A stretch of DNA of 52,203 nt from Salinicola peritrichatus (GCF_003206715.1 NZ_PZJU01000021.1:31203-83405), one strand, 5' to 3'; positions 28,298 to 36,412 are shown, counted from the stretch's first letter. Numbers and translations are program-made. The notes: generated from the letters alone by a model not told the origin.

Positions 28298-29215
28298 TCA
28301 ACGCTGTACCGATCGATTGGCAGGCCGCTTCGGCGCCCTTTTGCGTTGGGCTTGCGTGGCGATCGAATCGCCCCCGGACCAGCGACGCAGGCGGCCCACG
28401 CGGCGGTAGCCGGCGTTGATGAAGCAGTATCCGCCGTAGGCGATCAAGCCGATGGCGACGCCTCCCAATAGCCAGTGACCGTAGGGTTGGCGCGCGAGAA
28501 GATTCAGCGCACCGCCGAGCCCTTGGGCATTGCTCGGCGACAGTTTCCAGGCTGCCAGGTCGAGCAGGCCGCCGATGAGTATGAAAGTGATGCCGCGTGC
28601 CGCCAGTCCCAGGCGGGCGATGCCTTCCAGCAACGGCAGTGGCGGGTTGGGTCGGCTCGACAGGTGCCAGTTCCGGCGATAGGCGCGCTGCCAGGCGCGC
28701 CTCAGCTGATGAATGCCGACGCCGACGAAGGCCAGGCCGATAACCAGCAGCAGCCAGCGACCGCCCGGTAAACCCAGCAGGCGTTGCGTGCTCTGGCTGG
28801 TATCGTCATGGCCGGCGGAAAAGCTATGGAAAAGCAGCTCGCCGCACTGCCAGGCCAGCGTGGCATAGAGCCCGCCGCTGATGACAAAACCCAGCCGCTG
28901 AAACCAGCCCAGCCAGCCACTGCCTTTGTGTTCGGTATCCCATGTCGCCTGGCCCAGGCGCCAGGCGACGTAGGCGATCAGGCCGACACACAACAGCACC
29001 AGCAGCACCTCGCCAAAAGGCCACAGGGCAATCTTGCGGATCACGTCCGCGGTGCCGCTCTCGCTGCCACCGAGCCCGATGGCGGTGAGCAGTGCCAGCC
29101 AACCGATGGTCAGGTAGATCACACCCTTGGCGACATAGCCGGCCGATGCGGTGTGGCTCAGCCAGTGGCGCAATCGAGAGTGTCTGGAGGCCATATCATC
29201 CTTGTCGCTGGACAT
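28298..29215 (-). CDS. DUF1206 membrane protein
   Basis: A 305-residue membrane protein built from three internally repeated two-helix units, each starting with a similar phrase: SAGYVAKGVIYLTIGWLAL, RLGFVISGGLYATLAW and RLGLAARGITFILIGGLLD. This triple repeat is the DUF1206 pattern. No catalytic motif is visible and the function is unknown. The start MSSDKDDMASRHS is chosen because the upstream frame lacks hydrophobic or conserved residues. It is transcribed toward ureJ, with the two stop codons about 63 bases apart, and away from the amidase. Confidence 0.8.
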   Translation of the reverse strand: MSSDKDDMASRHSRLRHWLSHTASAGYVAKGVIYLTIGWLALLTAIGLGGSESGTADVIRKIALWPFGEVLLVLLCVGLIAYVAWRLGQATWDTEHKGSGWLGWFQRLGFVISGGLYATLAWQCGELLFHSFSAGHDDTSQSTQRLLGLPGGRWLLLVIGLAFVGVGIHQLRRAWQRAYRRNWHLSSRPNPPLPLLEGIARLGLAARGITFILIGGLLDLAAWKLSPSNAQGLGGALNLLARQPYGHWLLGGVAIGLIAYGGYCFINAGYRRVGRLRRWSGGDSIATQAQRKRAPKRPANRSVQR

Positions 29216-29318
29216 GCATGCAGCCTGGGAGAGTACCGCCGTGCGGTTCTGCGCTACCACCGGCGGCTCGACTCCTTTAGCGTAGTCGACAGAACAACAT
29301 GAGAAAGGAAACCTCCGC

Positions 29319-30716
29319 ATGGAAACCTGTCTGACGCTGAGTGCCCGCGCCCTGGTGACGCATTATCGCGATCGTACGCTCTCTCCCCGTGACGTCGCGG
29401 CGGCGCTGGTGGCGCACATCGAGCGTTGTGAGCCGAAGATTCGCGCACTCTATGGCTATGATCCCGATGGCCTGATGCGCGAGGCGGCGATCGCGGAGCG
29501 GCGCTGGATGGATGCCGCCCCGAGCGGTCCGCTGGATGGCGTACCGGTTACCGTCAAGGAACTGATCGCCACCCGGGGCATGCCGGTTCCCAAGGGCACC
29601 TGCGTGACGCCACTGGTGCCCGCGGCGCAAGATGCACCGCCCGCGGCCCGGCTGCGGGAGAGCGGCGCGCTGATCTATGCCAAGACCACCTGCCCGGATT
29701 ACGGCATGCTCTCCTCGGGACTGTCGACTTTTCATGCCCTGAGCCGCAATCCCTGGAACCTCGCCTGTAACCCGGGCGGTTCCAGCGCGGGTGCCGGCGC
29801 GGCCGCGGCGGCGGGCTTCGGACCACTGCATCTCGGTACCGATATCGGCGGCTCGGTGCGCCTGCCGGCGGCCTGGTGCGGCGTGGTGGGCTTCAAGCCG
29901 ACGCTTGGCCGCATTCCCATCGATCCGTACTACGTCGGCCGCTGCGCGGGCCCTATGACGCGTACGGTCGAGGATGCGGCGCTGATGATGTCGGTATTGG
30001 CACAGGACGATCGCCGTGACGCCATGCGCCTGCCACCGGAAAGCATCGACTGGTCCGACCTCGACACTTCGCTCCGGGGGCTCAAGGTCGGCGTGCTGGC
30101 GGATGCCGGTTGCGGCTTGCCGCTGGACGAGGAAATCCGCTCGGCGCTCGATGCGACCGCCGCCGCCATGCGCGATGCGGGGGCCGAGTGCGTCGCGCTG
30201 CCGGCGGTGATGACACGCGAGATGCTGGACGGCCTCGACCGTTTCTGGCGCGCCAGGCAGTGGGCCGAGCTGGAAACCCTATCGCCGGCGGATCGCCAGC
30301 GGGTACTGCCTTATATCGTGGAGTGGGCGCGCACCGCGACCCAGCTCAGCGGCGTCGATGCCGTGCGCGGTTTCGAGCAGACGCTGAAGATGCGCGCGGC
30401 CACCGAGGCGGTGTTCGATCGGGTCGATATCGTGCTCTCGCCGACCACGCCCAACGTCGCCTTCCCGGCGCAAGCCGCATCGCCCACCGACGACCCGACG
30501 CGGCCCTTCGAACACATTGCCTACACCGTGCCCTGGAACATGGGAGAGCAGCCGGCGATCTCGCTGCCGGCGGGCTTCAGCTGCGATGGCATGCCGATCG
30601 GGGTCCAATTGATCGGCCCGCGCTTTGCCGATCGCCGAGTGCTGGCCGTCGCCCGGGCGGTGGAGTCGATCCTCGCGCTGCCGGCACGCTTTCCCCAACT
30701 CACGCTGGAAGGCTGA
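29319..30716 (+). CDS. Amidase-signature family hydrolase
   Basis: Amidohydrolase with the complete Ser-cisSer-Lys triad: K80 (PVTVKEL), S155 (NPGGSSAGAG) and the nucleophile S179 (GTDIGGSVR). It has 465 residues, as usual for the family. The substrate cannot be deduced; the family includes amidases, GatA and allophanate hydrolases. It lacks the C-terminal allophanate-hydrolase domain. Its position right after the urea cluster and before a sodium/solute symporter suggests release of ammonia from an imported amide, but this is inference. A stop-to-start gap of about 95 bases precedes the small membrane gene. Confidence 0.85.
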   Translation: METCLTLSARALVTHYRDRTLSPRDVAAALVAHIERCEPKIRALYGYDPDGLMREAAIAERRWMDAAPSGPLDGVPVTVKELIATRGMPVPKGTCVTPLVPAAQDAPPAARLRESGALIYAKTTCPDYGMLSSGLSTFHALSRNPWNLACNPGGSSAGAGAAAAAGFGPLHLGTDIGGSVRLPAAWCGVVGFKPTLGRIPIDPYYVGRCAGPMTRTVEDAALMMSVLAQDDRRDAMRLPPESIDWSDLDTSLRGLKVGVLADAGCGLPLDEEIRSALDATAAAMRDAGAECVALPAVMTREMLDGLDRFWRARQWAELETLSPADRQRVLPYIVEWARTATQLSGVDAVRGFEQTLKMRAATEAVFDRVDIVLSPTTPNVAFPAQAASPTDDPTRPFEHIAYTVPWNMGEQPAISLPAGFSCDGMPIGVQLIGPRFADRRVLAVARAVESILALPARFPQLTLEG

Positions 30717-30810
30717 GCGCCGCCGGGGGCTGCCGGCCGGTGCGATGGGTTATTCTGTAGCGCGCGTCGTCGCGGCGCTGCGGCAATCATTCAGGATCAT
30801 GGGAACACCG

Positions 30811-31041
30811 ATGAAACATTTTGTCGTACGCCCCCGCTCGCGCGGTGGCTGGCTGCTGACCGTGCTGTTCATGGCATTGATCGGGATGGGGATCTGGCCG
30901 GTGATCGGCTGGTTCAACCAGCCGAAGCTGTGGCTGGGGCTACCGTGGATTGCGGTCTGGACCTACGTCATCGTGATCGGCTGCTGGGTCGTGATGTTGA
31001 TTGCCAATCGCTGGCTGAAGGGGACATCAGATGACGACTAG
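30811..31041 (+). CDS. Small two-helix membrane protein (DUF3311/YhdT-like)
   Basis: A 76-residue protein with two membrane helices (about residues 12-32 and 43-66) ending NRWLKGTSDDD. Small proteins of this kind are regularly found directly before sodium/solute symporter genes, and here the stop overlaps the symporter start by 11 bases. It may be an accessory subunit of the symporter. The start at 30811 has better spacing from its upstream GGGAA than the ATG four codons earlier. Confidence 0.78.
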   Translation: MKHFVVRPRSRGGWLLTVLFMALIGMGIWPVIGWFNQPKLWLGLPWIAVWTYVIVIGCWVVMLIANRWLKGTSDDD

Positions 31042-32515
31042 TCTCGTGCCGCTGTGGATGACCCTGGGCTATATCGCGGTGGCGCTGGTCATCGGTCTGC
31101 GTGCCCGTGGCGGCCGCTTGATGGACGATCTGGAGGAGTGGGGCGTGGCCGGGCGCAGCATGGGCGCGGTAACGCTCTATCTGCTGATCGCCGCCGGCAG
31201 CATCAGCGCCTATACCTTCATGGGCGCGCCGGGCTGGGCCTACAGCAAGGGCGTCGCGGTCTTCTACGTGGTGATCTATCTCTCCTACCTGGCACTGGTG
31301 GCATGGTATTGCGGCCCCAGGGTGTGGGCCTTCGGTCAGCGCTTCGGTCACGTCACCCAGGGCGCGGCGATCGCCGACCGTTACCAGAGCCCGCTGCTGG
31401 GTGGTCTGGCGGCGCTGGTGATGTCGATCGGCTCGCTCGCCTACGCGGTGCTGCAAACCATCGGTTCGGCCTACATTCTGTCGGTGATGAGCGGCGGGCG
31501 AATTCCGGTGTGGGCCGGCGTCGTGGTGATCCTGGCGGCGATCGCGATCTATCTCTACACCAGTGGCCAGCGTGCCATCGGCCTGACCAATGCTTTCCAG
31601 GGTGTCCTGATGCTGGTGGTGGCCTGGGCGGTCGGGCTATGGGCGACTCACCAGGCTACCGGCGAGATAGGATTTGCGGGCGTCTTCGAGCGGCTGGCCG
31701 CGGAGCACCCCGAATTCCTGACCTTGCCGGGGGCGGGCGGCGACATGGGTTTCGCCTTCTGGACCACCTCGATCATCGTCTCGATGCTGTCATTCATGCC
31801 GCCGGTATGGAGCCAGTGGATGAGCGCGCGTTCGGCCCGGACCATCCGGCGCAGCGCGACCTGGTTGCCGACCTACTACATCGTCGTACTGCCGATGGTG
31901 GTGGTCGGGTTTATCGGCATCATGGCATTGCCGGGGCTGGAGCGCGCCGATACCGTCGCCTTGCAGTATGCGTTGCAGAACATGCCGGCGTGGCTGGTCG
32001 GGCTGCTCGGCGCGGGCACGCTGGCGGCGGCGATGTCTTCCTGCGAGCCGTTTCTGCATTCGGTGTCGATGGCCTACGCCAGGGACATCGCCCAGCCGCT
32101 GTTCAAGCTGAGCGATGCGGCCACCGGTCGGCTGGCGCGGCGCCTGCTGGTGCCGATCATGATCTTGATCGTGGCGCCGGTGGCGATCAGCGAGCCGAGC
32201 AATCTGATCATGATTCTGCTGGTGGGGCTGGGCTTCGCGACCCAGGTGCTGCCGGCCTTCGTCGGCATGTTCCTGTGGACCCGGGCCTCGAAGTCCGGCG
32301 TGTTGGCCGGCATCGTCAGTGGCTTTTGCGTGACCCTGGCGTTCACGCTGATCTGGCCCAATCCGCTCGGCATTCATGCCGGTTTCTGGGGGCTGCTGGT
32401 CAACCTGCCGCTGTTCGTGATCGTCTCCTGCCTCACGCCGCCGGTCCGGGATGACGTGGTCGAGCGCTTTTTTGAGCTTACCATCCCTGGCAAGCTCCCT
32501 TCGGGCCGCCGCTAG
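31031..32515 (+). CDS. Sodium/solute symporter (SSS family)
   Basis: A 494-residue secondary transporter with about thirteen membrane helices of the SSS (PanF/PutP/ActP) family. The first helices include GLRARGGRLMDDLEEWGVAGRSMG, the typical N-terminal loop, and GAGTLAAAMSSCEPFLHSVSMAYARDI is the Na+-binding helix 8 region, with the Ser/Thr residues of the sodium site replaced in part by SSCE. The solute is unknown; monocarboxylates or amides are possible. It is translationally coupled to the preceding two-helix protein. Together with the amidase it may form an uptake-and-hydrolysis unit. Confidence 0.85.
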   Translation: MTTSLVPLWMTLGYIAVALVIGLRARGGRLMDDLEEWGVAGRSMGAVTLYLLIAAGSISAYTFMGAPGWAYSKGVAVFYVVIYLSYLALVAWYCGPRVWAFGQRFGHVTQGAAIADRYQSPLLGGLAALVMSIGSLAYAVLQTIGSAYILSVMSGGRIPVWAGVVVILAAIAIYLYTSGQRAIGLTNAFQGVLMLVVAWAVGLWATHQATGEIGFAGVFERLAAEHPEFLTLPGAGGDMGFAFWTTSIIVSMLSFMPPVWSQWMSARSARTIRRSATWLPTYYIVVLPMVVVGFIGIMALPGLERADTVALQYALQNMPAWLVGLLGAGTLAAAMSSCEPFLHSVSMAYARDIAQPLFKLSDAATGRLARRLLVPIMILIVAPVAISEPSNLIMILLVGLGFATQVLPAFVGMFLWTRASKSGVLAGIVSGFCVTLAFTLIWPNPLGIHAGFWGLLVNLPLFVIVSCLTPPVRDDVVERFFELTIPGKLPSGRR

Positions 32516-32601
32516 GCGGCGTCAAAAATCGCTCCCGACGATCTTTTACAATTAGCGCGCCGGGGCGGCAGGTGTCGTGATGTATTGGCGGCCACCATCG
32601 C

Positions 32602-33351
32602 TCAGGCGATGGGATTGGCCGCCAGTATCTTGCGCAGAAACTGTTGCGTCCGTTCGTCTCTCGGTCGGCTGAACAGTTCTGCGGGCGGCGCCTGCTCGAT
32701 GATCCGGCCCTGGTCCATGTAGACCACGCGGTCGGCCACTTCGCGGGCGAATTGCATCTCGTGGGTGACCACGATCATGGTCTGGTGCTCGGCGGCGAGT
32801 TGCTTCATCAGGCCGAGTACTTCCTCCACCCATTGCGGGTCCAATGCCGAGGTCGGCTCGTCGAACAGGATCACCTCGGCATTGGCGGCCATGGCGCGGC
32901 CGATGCCGACGCGCTGCTGCTGACCGCCGGAAAGTGACGCCGGGTAGGCGTCGGCCTTGTCGGCCAGGCCGATGCGTTCGAGTATTTCCCGGGCCCTGGC
33001 GTGGGCCTGCGCCTTGGGCAGCTTGTCGACCACGATCATGCCCTCGGCGATGTTCTGAAGTGCCGTCTTGTTGGCGAACAGGGCGTAATTCTGGAATACG
33101 AAAGCGGTGCGTCGGCGCAGGGCGAGAATCTGCTCGCGCGTCGCGGTGGTGGCATCGAGGCTGAGATCGCCCACGGTGAGCCGGCCCGCGTCCGGCGTCT
33201 CGAGGAAGTTGATGCAGCGCAGCAGCGTCGATTTGCCGGTGCCCGATGGGCCGACGATGACGATGATCTCGCCGCGTTCCAGGCTCAGGTCGATCCCGTC
33301 GAAGACGACATGATCGCCGAATTGCTTGCGGATACCCTTGAGTTCGATCAT
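32602..33351 (-). CDS. Polar amino-acid ABC transporter ATP-binding protein
   Basis: GlnQ/HisP-type ATPase of 249 residues. Walker A is GPSGTGKST, signature LSGGQQQRVGIGRAM, Walker B EVILFDEPTSALDP, and the switch His lies in MIVVTHEMQFA. It starts four bases inside the end of the permease gene, so the two are co-translated. The whole system, read binding protein, permease, ATPase on the minus strand, resembles cystine/cysteine or basic amino-acid importers such as TcyJLN. The ATPase alone does not identify the substrate. Confidence 0.92.
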   Translation of the reverse strand: MIELKGIRKQFGDHVVFDGIDLSLERGEIIVIVGPSGTGKSTLLRCINFLETPDAGRLTVGDLSLDATTATREQILALRRRTAFVFQNYALFANKTALQNIAEGMIVVDKLPKAQAHARAREILERIGLADKADAYPASLSGGQQQRVGIGRAMAANAEVILFDEPTSALDPQWVEEVLGLMKQLAAEHQTMIVVTHEMQFAREVADRVVYMDQGRIIEQAPPAELFSRPRDERTQQFLRKILAANPIA

Positions 33352-34022
33352 CGCTGATAGGCTCGGTTGAGTCGGTTTTCCAGCCACTTCTGCACCCAGG
33401 ACAGGGCTTCGACCACGACCCAGTAGATCACGGCGACGACCAGAAAGGCTTCGAAGTAAAGGAAGCTGCCGGCGGCTTCCTTCTGCGTCGCGCCCATCAT
33501 CTCGGTGACGCCGAGGGTGAAGGCGAGCGAGGTCGATTTGATCATGTCGATGAAATAGTTCATCAAGGTCGGTGTCGCCACGCGGGTGGCCTGGGGCAGC
33601 ACGATGCGTCGCATCAGTTGCCCTCGGGTCATGCCGATGGAGAGCGCGGCTTCGGTCTGGCTGCGGTCGATACCGACGATGGCGGCGCGGATCGACTCCG
33701 CCATGTACGCGGAAAAGTGCAGCGTCAGGCCCAGAATGGTGGCGGTAATGCCGTTGATCGCGATCAGGAACGTCAAGATCTGCGGCAGTCCGTAATAGAA
33801 CAGAAACAGCTGGACGAGCAGGGGAGTGCCGCGGAAGAACGAGATGAACAGCAGGGCGAAGGCATTGAGGCCGGGTATTCGCGTGACCCGAATCACCGCC
33901 AGCAGGCAGGCGAGTATCAAGGCGCAGGCCATGCCGGCGGCGGCCATCTCTAGGGTCAGCGGCAGATAGCCCAGCAGGATGGGGACCAGGCCCAGCATAT
34001 AGTCGAAATCGAGTGCGTGCAT
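33348..34022 (-). CDS. Polar amino-acid ABC transporter permease
   Basis: HisM/YecS-type permease of 224 residues with five predicted helices. The EAA loop reads EAALSIGMTRGQLMRRIVLPQATRVATPTLMNYFIDMIKSTSLAF, which docks the ATPase. FISFFRGTPLLVQLFLFYYGLP is the usual core of this family. It overlaps the ATPase gene. A 232-base gap, mostly a family A repeat, separates it from the binding-protein gene. Confidence 0.92.
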   Translation of the reverse strand: MHALDFDYMLGLVPILLGYLPLTLEMAAAGMACALILACLLAVIRVTRIPGLNAFALLFISFFRGTPLLVQLFLFYYGLPQILTFLIAINGITATILGLTLHFSAYMAESIRAAIVGIDRSQTEAALSIGMTRGQLMRRIVLPQATRVATPTLMNYFIDMIKSTSLAFTLGVTEMMGATQKEAAGSFLYFEAFLVVAVIYWVVVEALSWVQKWLENRLNRAYQR

Positions 34023-34050
34023 ATCGGTCGATGCTCCCGTTGCGCATCCT

Positions 34051-34195
34051 CAGAACCTGTTCAAAGCCTGCTGCGCGTCGGCCCTGCTGTATTGAAAACA
34101 GGCGAAAAATGCTCATTTACTTTTTGTAAACTGCGCTTCTTAGCCTGTTTTCGCCGTGCATGGCGCTAGCTCGCGAGCCCTTGAACAGGCTCTCA
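34051..34195. repeat. Dispersed palindromic repeat family A, copy 3
   Basis: The ends GAACCTGTTCAA and TTGAACAGGCTC are inverted repeats. Inner arms GAAAACAGGC / GCCTGTTTTC flank the core GCTCATTTAC...GTAAACTGCGCTTCTT shared with copies 1 and 2. It lies inside an operon, between the binding-protein gene and the permease gene, where its hairpin could lower expression downstream. Confidence 0.82.
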
Positions 34196-34254
34196 GATAA
34201 ATGGAAAGCCCATGACGCCAGCAGGTGTCATGGGCCATCAATGCGAGAGGTCCG

Positions 34255-35055
34255 TCACGGCTGGGTGATGTCGGTCCCGAACCACTTCTCGGAAATCTCG
34301 CTCAGTTTGCCGCTGTCACGCAACTGCTCGAGCGCATCGTTGATGCGATCGCGTAGAGCCGCTCCGGCTTCGTCGTCGCGGAACGGATAGGCGTTCTCGA
34401 TCCTGGAGAAAGGCTGGCCGGCCAACTGCAGCGGCAGTGGCTTGTCCTTGATTACCTGAGTGGCGCTGACGCGATCCATCACGAAGGCGTCGGCACGCCC
34501 CAGGGCCACGTCCTGCTCGATATTGGAGTCGTAGGTCTTGATGTCGATCTCGTCGGCATACGGCAATTCGCGTAGCAACTGCTCGTAGTTGGAGCCGAGA
34601 TTGACCGCGACCGTCTTGCCCTTGAGATCCTCGACGTCCTGGATATCGTCGTTGCCCTTGCGCACCACGACCTGGGCGCCATCGTACACATAGGGGTCGC
34701 TGAAGAGATATTTCTGCTGTCGCTCGGGGGTGATGGTGATCTGGTTGGCGATGGTATCGATACGTCCGGAGTCCAGCATGCCCGCCAGCCCGGAGAAACT
34801 GGCGGTGACGAAATCGATGTCGTCACCGGTGATCTCGCCAATGGCATTCATCAGGTCGACCTCGAACCCCTTCAATTCGTCCTGCTCGACGTAGGTAAAC
34901 GGATAGTAGCCGCCGGACATGCCTACCCGTAGCGTATCGGCATTGGCGGGGGCGATGCCCCATGTCGCGGCCAGGCCGAATGTCAGCGCGACGGCAACTC
35001 GGCGCAGGGGCGCCCAGGAGAGATGAGTGGCCCAGGAGAGATGGGTAAGTGTCAT
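34255..35055 (-). CDS. Amino-acid ABC transporter substrate-binding protein (possibly cystine)
   Basis: Periplasmic binding protein of the SBP_bac_3 family, 266 residues. The ATG at 35055 follows an AGGAG site eleven bases upstream; a longer frame to 35091 starts with a non-ATG codon. A signal peptide ends ANA before DTLRVG, and the mature part has GGYYPFTYVEQDELKGFEVDLMNAIGE and FSDPYVYDGAQVVVR. The overall look is closest to cystine-binding proteins, but the ligand is not certain. The signal peptide contains a doubled THLSWA caused by an 18-bp tandem duplication. Confidence 0.88.
   Translation of the reverse strand: MTLTHLSWATHLSWAPLRRVAVALTFGLAATWGIAPANADTLRVGMSGGYYPFTYVEQDELKGFEVDLMNAIGEITGDDIDFVTASFSGLAGMLDSGRIDTIANQITITPERQQKYLFSDPYVYDGAQVVVRKGNDDIQDVEDLKGKTVAVNLGSNYEQLLRELPYADEIDIKTYDSNIEQDVALGRADAFVMDRVSATQVIKDKPLPLQLAGQPFSRIENAYPFRDDEAGAALRDRINDALEQLRDSGKLSEISEKWFGTDITQP
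35012..35047 (-). repeat. 18-bp tandem duplication in the binding-protein signal peptide
   Basis: Two 18-base units (35012-35029 and 35030-35047) differ at two or three positions and encode THLSWA twice near the N-terminus. The frame is kept. The extra residues fall before the hydrophobic core of the signal peptide. Confidence 0.8.
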
Positions 35056-35359
35056 TGCGATCCGGCTCCTTTTGATTAACGGGGTGGGCACGGCGCGCTA
35101 ATGTATCCTTCAACCGACCCAAACCCTTATAGGATAGGGTAAAACTTTTTGGTAATAAGCAAAATATTCGTTATATCAATTCGTTTGGATTAATTGACAT
35201 GCCGACCCAGGTGCGTCTTTCGTCATGTCCTTGCGCCTGCATGCCGAACTTCGGTTCATTTGGCAGGATAACGTTGATTTTTGTACAGCACTTTATCGTT
35301 TGTAATGTATTGATCTAACATTTTGTTGATTCTCTTCATGAAGGCTGTCGCAGGGACGT
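35056..35359. other. AT-rich intergenic stretch
   Basis: About 300 bases upstream of the binding-protein gene that are clearly richer in A and T than the surroundings, with several TTGAT/TTTGT and TAAT motifs. It must hold the promoter of the leftward ABC operon and perhaps one for the rightward RNA candidate at 35360-35555, but no single promoter stands out. No coding sequence is visible. Confidence 0.5.
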
Positions 35360-35555
35360 AACCAAGGGATGTGCGCGCAGCGTTGGTTAGCGGCATGGGC
35401 CAGGGAACGAGCAACATGACTCAGGAGCGTGAAGAGAGTTGGGCGTGATGTTCAGCGTGACCGCATGAGCATGCCCGCATTGGCAGGCATCTCACGGCCG
35501 AGTCGGCGTGAGCACGTCTCCCGAAAACCGGCGTCCTTCCGCCGGTTTTCTTTAT
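35360..35555 (+). ncRNA. Possible small RNA ending in a strong terminator
   Basis: No protein gene precedes the strong terminator-like hairpin at 35523-35550, so a short transcript is implied. The segment before it has a stem-loop with arms CTCACG (35491-35496) and CGTGAG (35507-35512) and four GGGA/AGGA motifs (near 35353, 35366, 35403, 35423). A ten-codon open frame (35416-35448) is also present. The start is unknown and the family is not recognised. Confidence 0.3.
35523..35555 (+). terminator. Strong orphan rho-independent terminator
   Basis: GAAAACCGGC pairs perfectly with GCCGGTTTTC around an eight-base loop, then TTTATG follows. The A-T ends of the stem make it usable on either strand, but no gene reads into it on either strand within 400 bases. 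Confidence 0.75.
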
Positions 35556-35629
35556 GTCTGCCTTCGCCTTTGCTGGAGTCTCTATCTCGCATGCGCTCAT
35601 CACGCCAGCAATCGGTGGCTCGGAGCCGC

Positions 35630-35656
35630 TTGACCAATGCGCAAGCCTTGTATAGT
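35630..35656 (+). promoter_or_regulatory. Candidate promoter of the RsmZ/CsrB-like RNA
   Basis: TTGACC (35630-35635) and TATAGT (35651-35656) are separated by 15 bases, slightly short of ideal. Transcription would begin around 35663. I did not find a clear TGTAAG-type GacA box upstream. Confidence 0.45.
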
Positions 35657-35662
35657 TTTATA

Positions 35663-35885
35663 TCCGTTGCTGATTTGTCGGCCCCATGGAAGGGGCGGGG
35701 ACGGACGAGACGAATCAGTTTTGCAATCACGGACGATTGCTCGACCCGTTTGGCATCAGGACGATGGCGAACGGGTCTCAGCAAAGCGCCGCGCGCCACA
35801 CCGGGTCAGGAAGACGCAAGGGTGGGACAGGATGTCCGGGCGAACGCGGATCTCATGAAGGCGGGCCGAGAGGTCCGCCTTTCGT
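35663..35885 (+). ncRNA. CsrA/RsmA-sequestering small RNA (RsmZ/CsrB-like)
   Basis: A non-coding stretch of about 220 bases with GGA motifs placed in hairpin loops, followed by a terminator. Examples are GCCCC-ATGGAA-GGGGC (35681-35696), GCAATC-ACGGAC-GATTGC (35723-35740), CATC-AGGAC-GATG (35754-35766) inside a larger stem ACCCGTTT/GAACGGGT (35744-35776), GTC-AGGAA-GAC (35805-35815) and GGAC-AGGAT-GTCC (35825-35837). The last contains ACAGGATGT, essentially the optimal CsrA site. Further unpaired GGA motifs lie at 35703 and 35848. RNAs of this design titrate the translational repressor CsrA/RsmA, usually under GacA/UvrY control. The 5' end is approximate. Confidence 0.82.
35858..35885 (+). 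terminator. Terminator of the RsmZ/CsrB-like RNA
   Basis: AAGGCGGGCC pairs with GGTCCGCCTT (one G-T pair) around a GAGA tetraloop, followed by TCGTATT. It closes the RNA. Confidence 0.8.
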
Positions 35886-36024
35886 ATTGATACATCTCCT
35901 CCATCCCTCCCTTGCCGTCGATGAGGCTCCACTGGACGGCAAATCTTGCAGTTTGCGCTAAGGTGAAAATACGCCACATGGTTCGGTGTGGCGTCCCATT
36001 CACCAGGCTATAAAGGGATTTATC

Positions 36025-36357
36025 ATGAGAAAGGGTCTAGCTGCCGTAACCGCCACCACCATGCTTCTGCTTATGGGAGGCGTGGGCTTCGCTCACGCGC
36101 AGAGCGATGCGATGGAAGAGGCTTACGATGCCAACGAGGAGCCCATGCAGTCTGGTTCCGGAGTCACCGATTCGGGCCATGACGACATGAACTCCATGGA
36201 CAAGGAAACCGGGCATAGCGATGCGACTGACGAGTCGTTGGATTCCGTCAAGTCAGAAACCGATGAACCGACCAATGTGCCGGACGATCAGGAGCTCGAC
36301 GAGTTGAATGCCGAAGGGCAGAGCGACGCGGCCGCTGAGGCTCAGGAAAGCCAGTGA
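36025..36357 (+). CDS. Small acidic exported protein of unknown function
   Basis: A 110-residue protein with a clear Sec signal peptide (about 1-27, hydrophobic core TTMLLLMGGVGF, ending AHA before QSDAM). The mature part is low in complexity and very acidic (repeats of Asp, Glu, Ser), probably unstructured, and ends AAAEAQESQ. AAGG stands upstream of the ATG. I do not recognise a family. Such acidic secreted or periplasmic proteins are common in halophiles. A perfect terminator follows it, so it is a single-gene transcript. Confidence 0.72.
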   Translation: MRKGLAAVTATTMLLLMGGVGFAHAQSDAMEEAYDANEEPMQSGSGVTDSGHDDMNSMDKETGHSDATDESLDSVKSETDEPTNVPDDQELDELNAEGQSDAAAEAQESQ

Positions 36358-36384
36358 ACACAACGCGGCGAATCAGCCATCGCC

Positions 36385-36412
36385 AAGCGCCTCCCGCGAG
36401 GAGGCGCTTCTT
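36385..36412 (+). terminator. Terminator after the acidic exported protein
   Basis: AAGCGCCTCC pairs perfectly with GGAGGCGCTT around CGCGA, followed by CTTGT. Confidence 0.8.

Noticed and set aside
32505-32530. Terminator after the sodium symporter
   Set aside because: GCCGCC-GCTA-GGCGGC forms a hairpin over the stop codon, but it is followed by GTCAAAAATC rather than a T-run on the coding strand.
35429-35890. A 153-codon open frame overlapping the small-RNA region
   Set aside because: It runs through the terminator at 35523-35550 and the GGA hairpins, has no ribosome-binding site and an Arg/Ser-rich, patternless translation.
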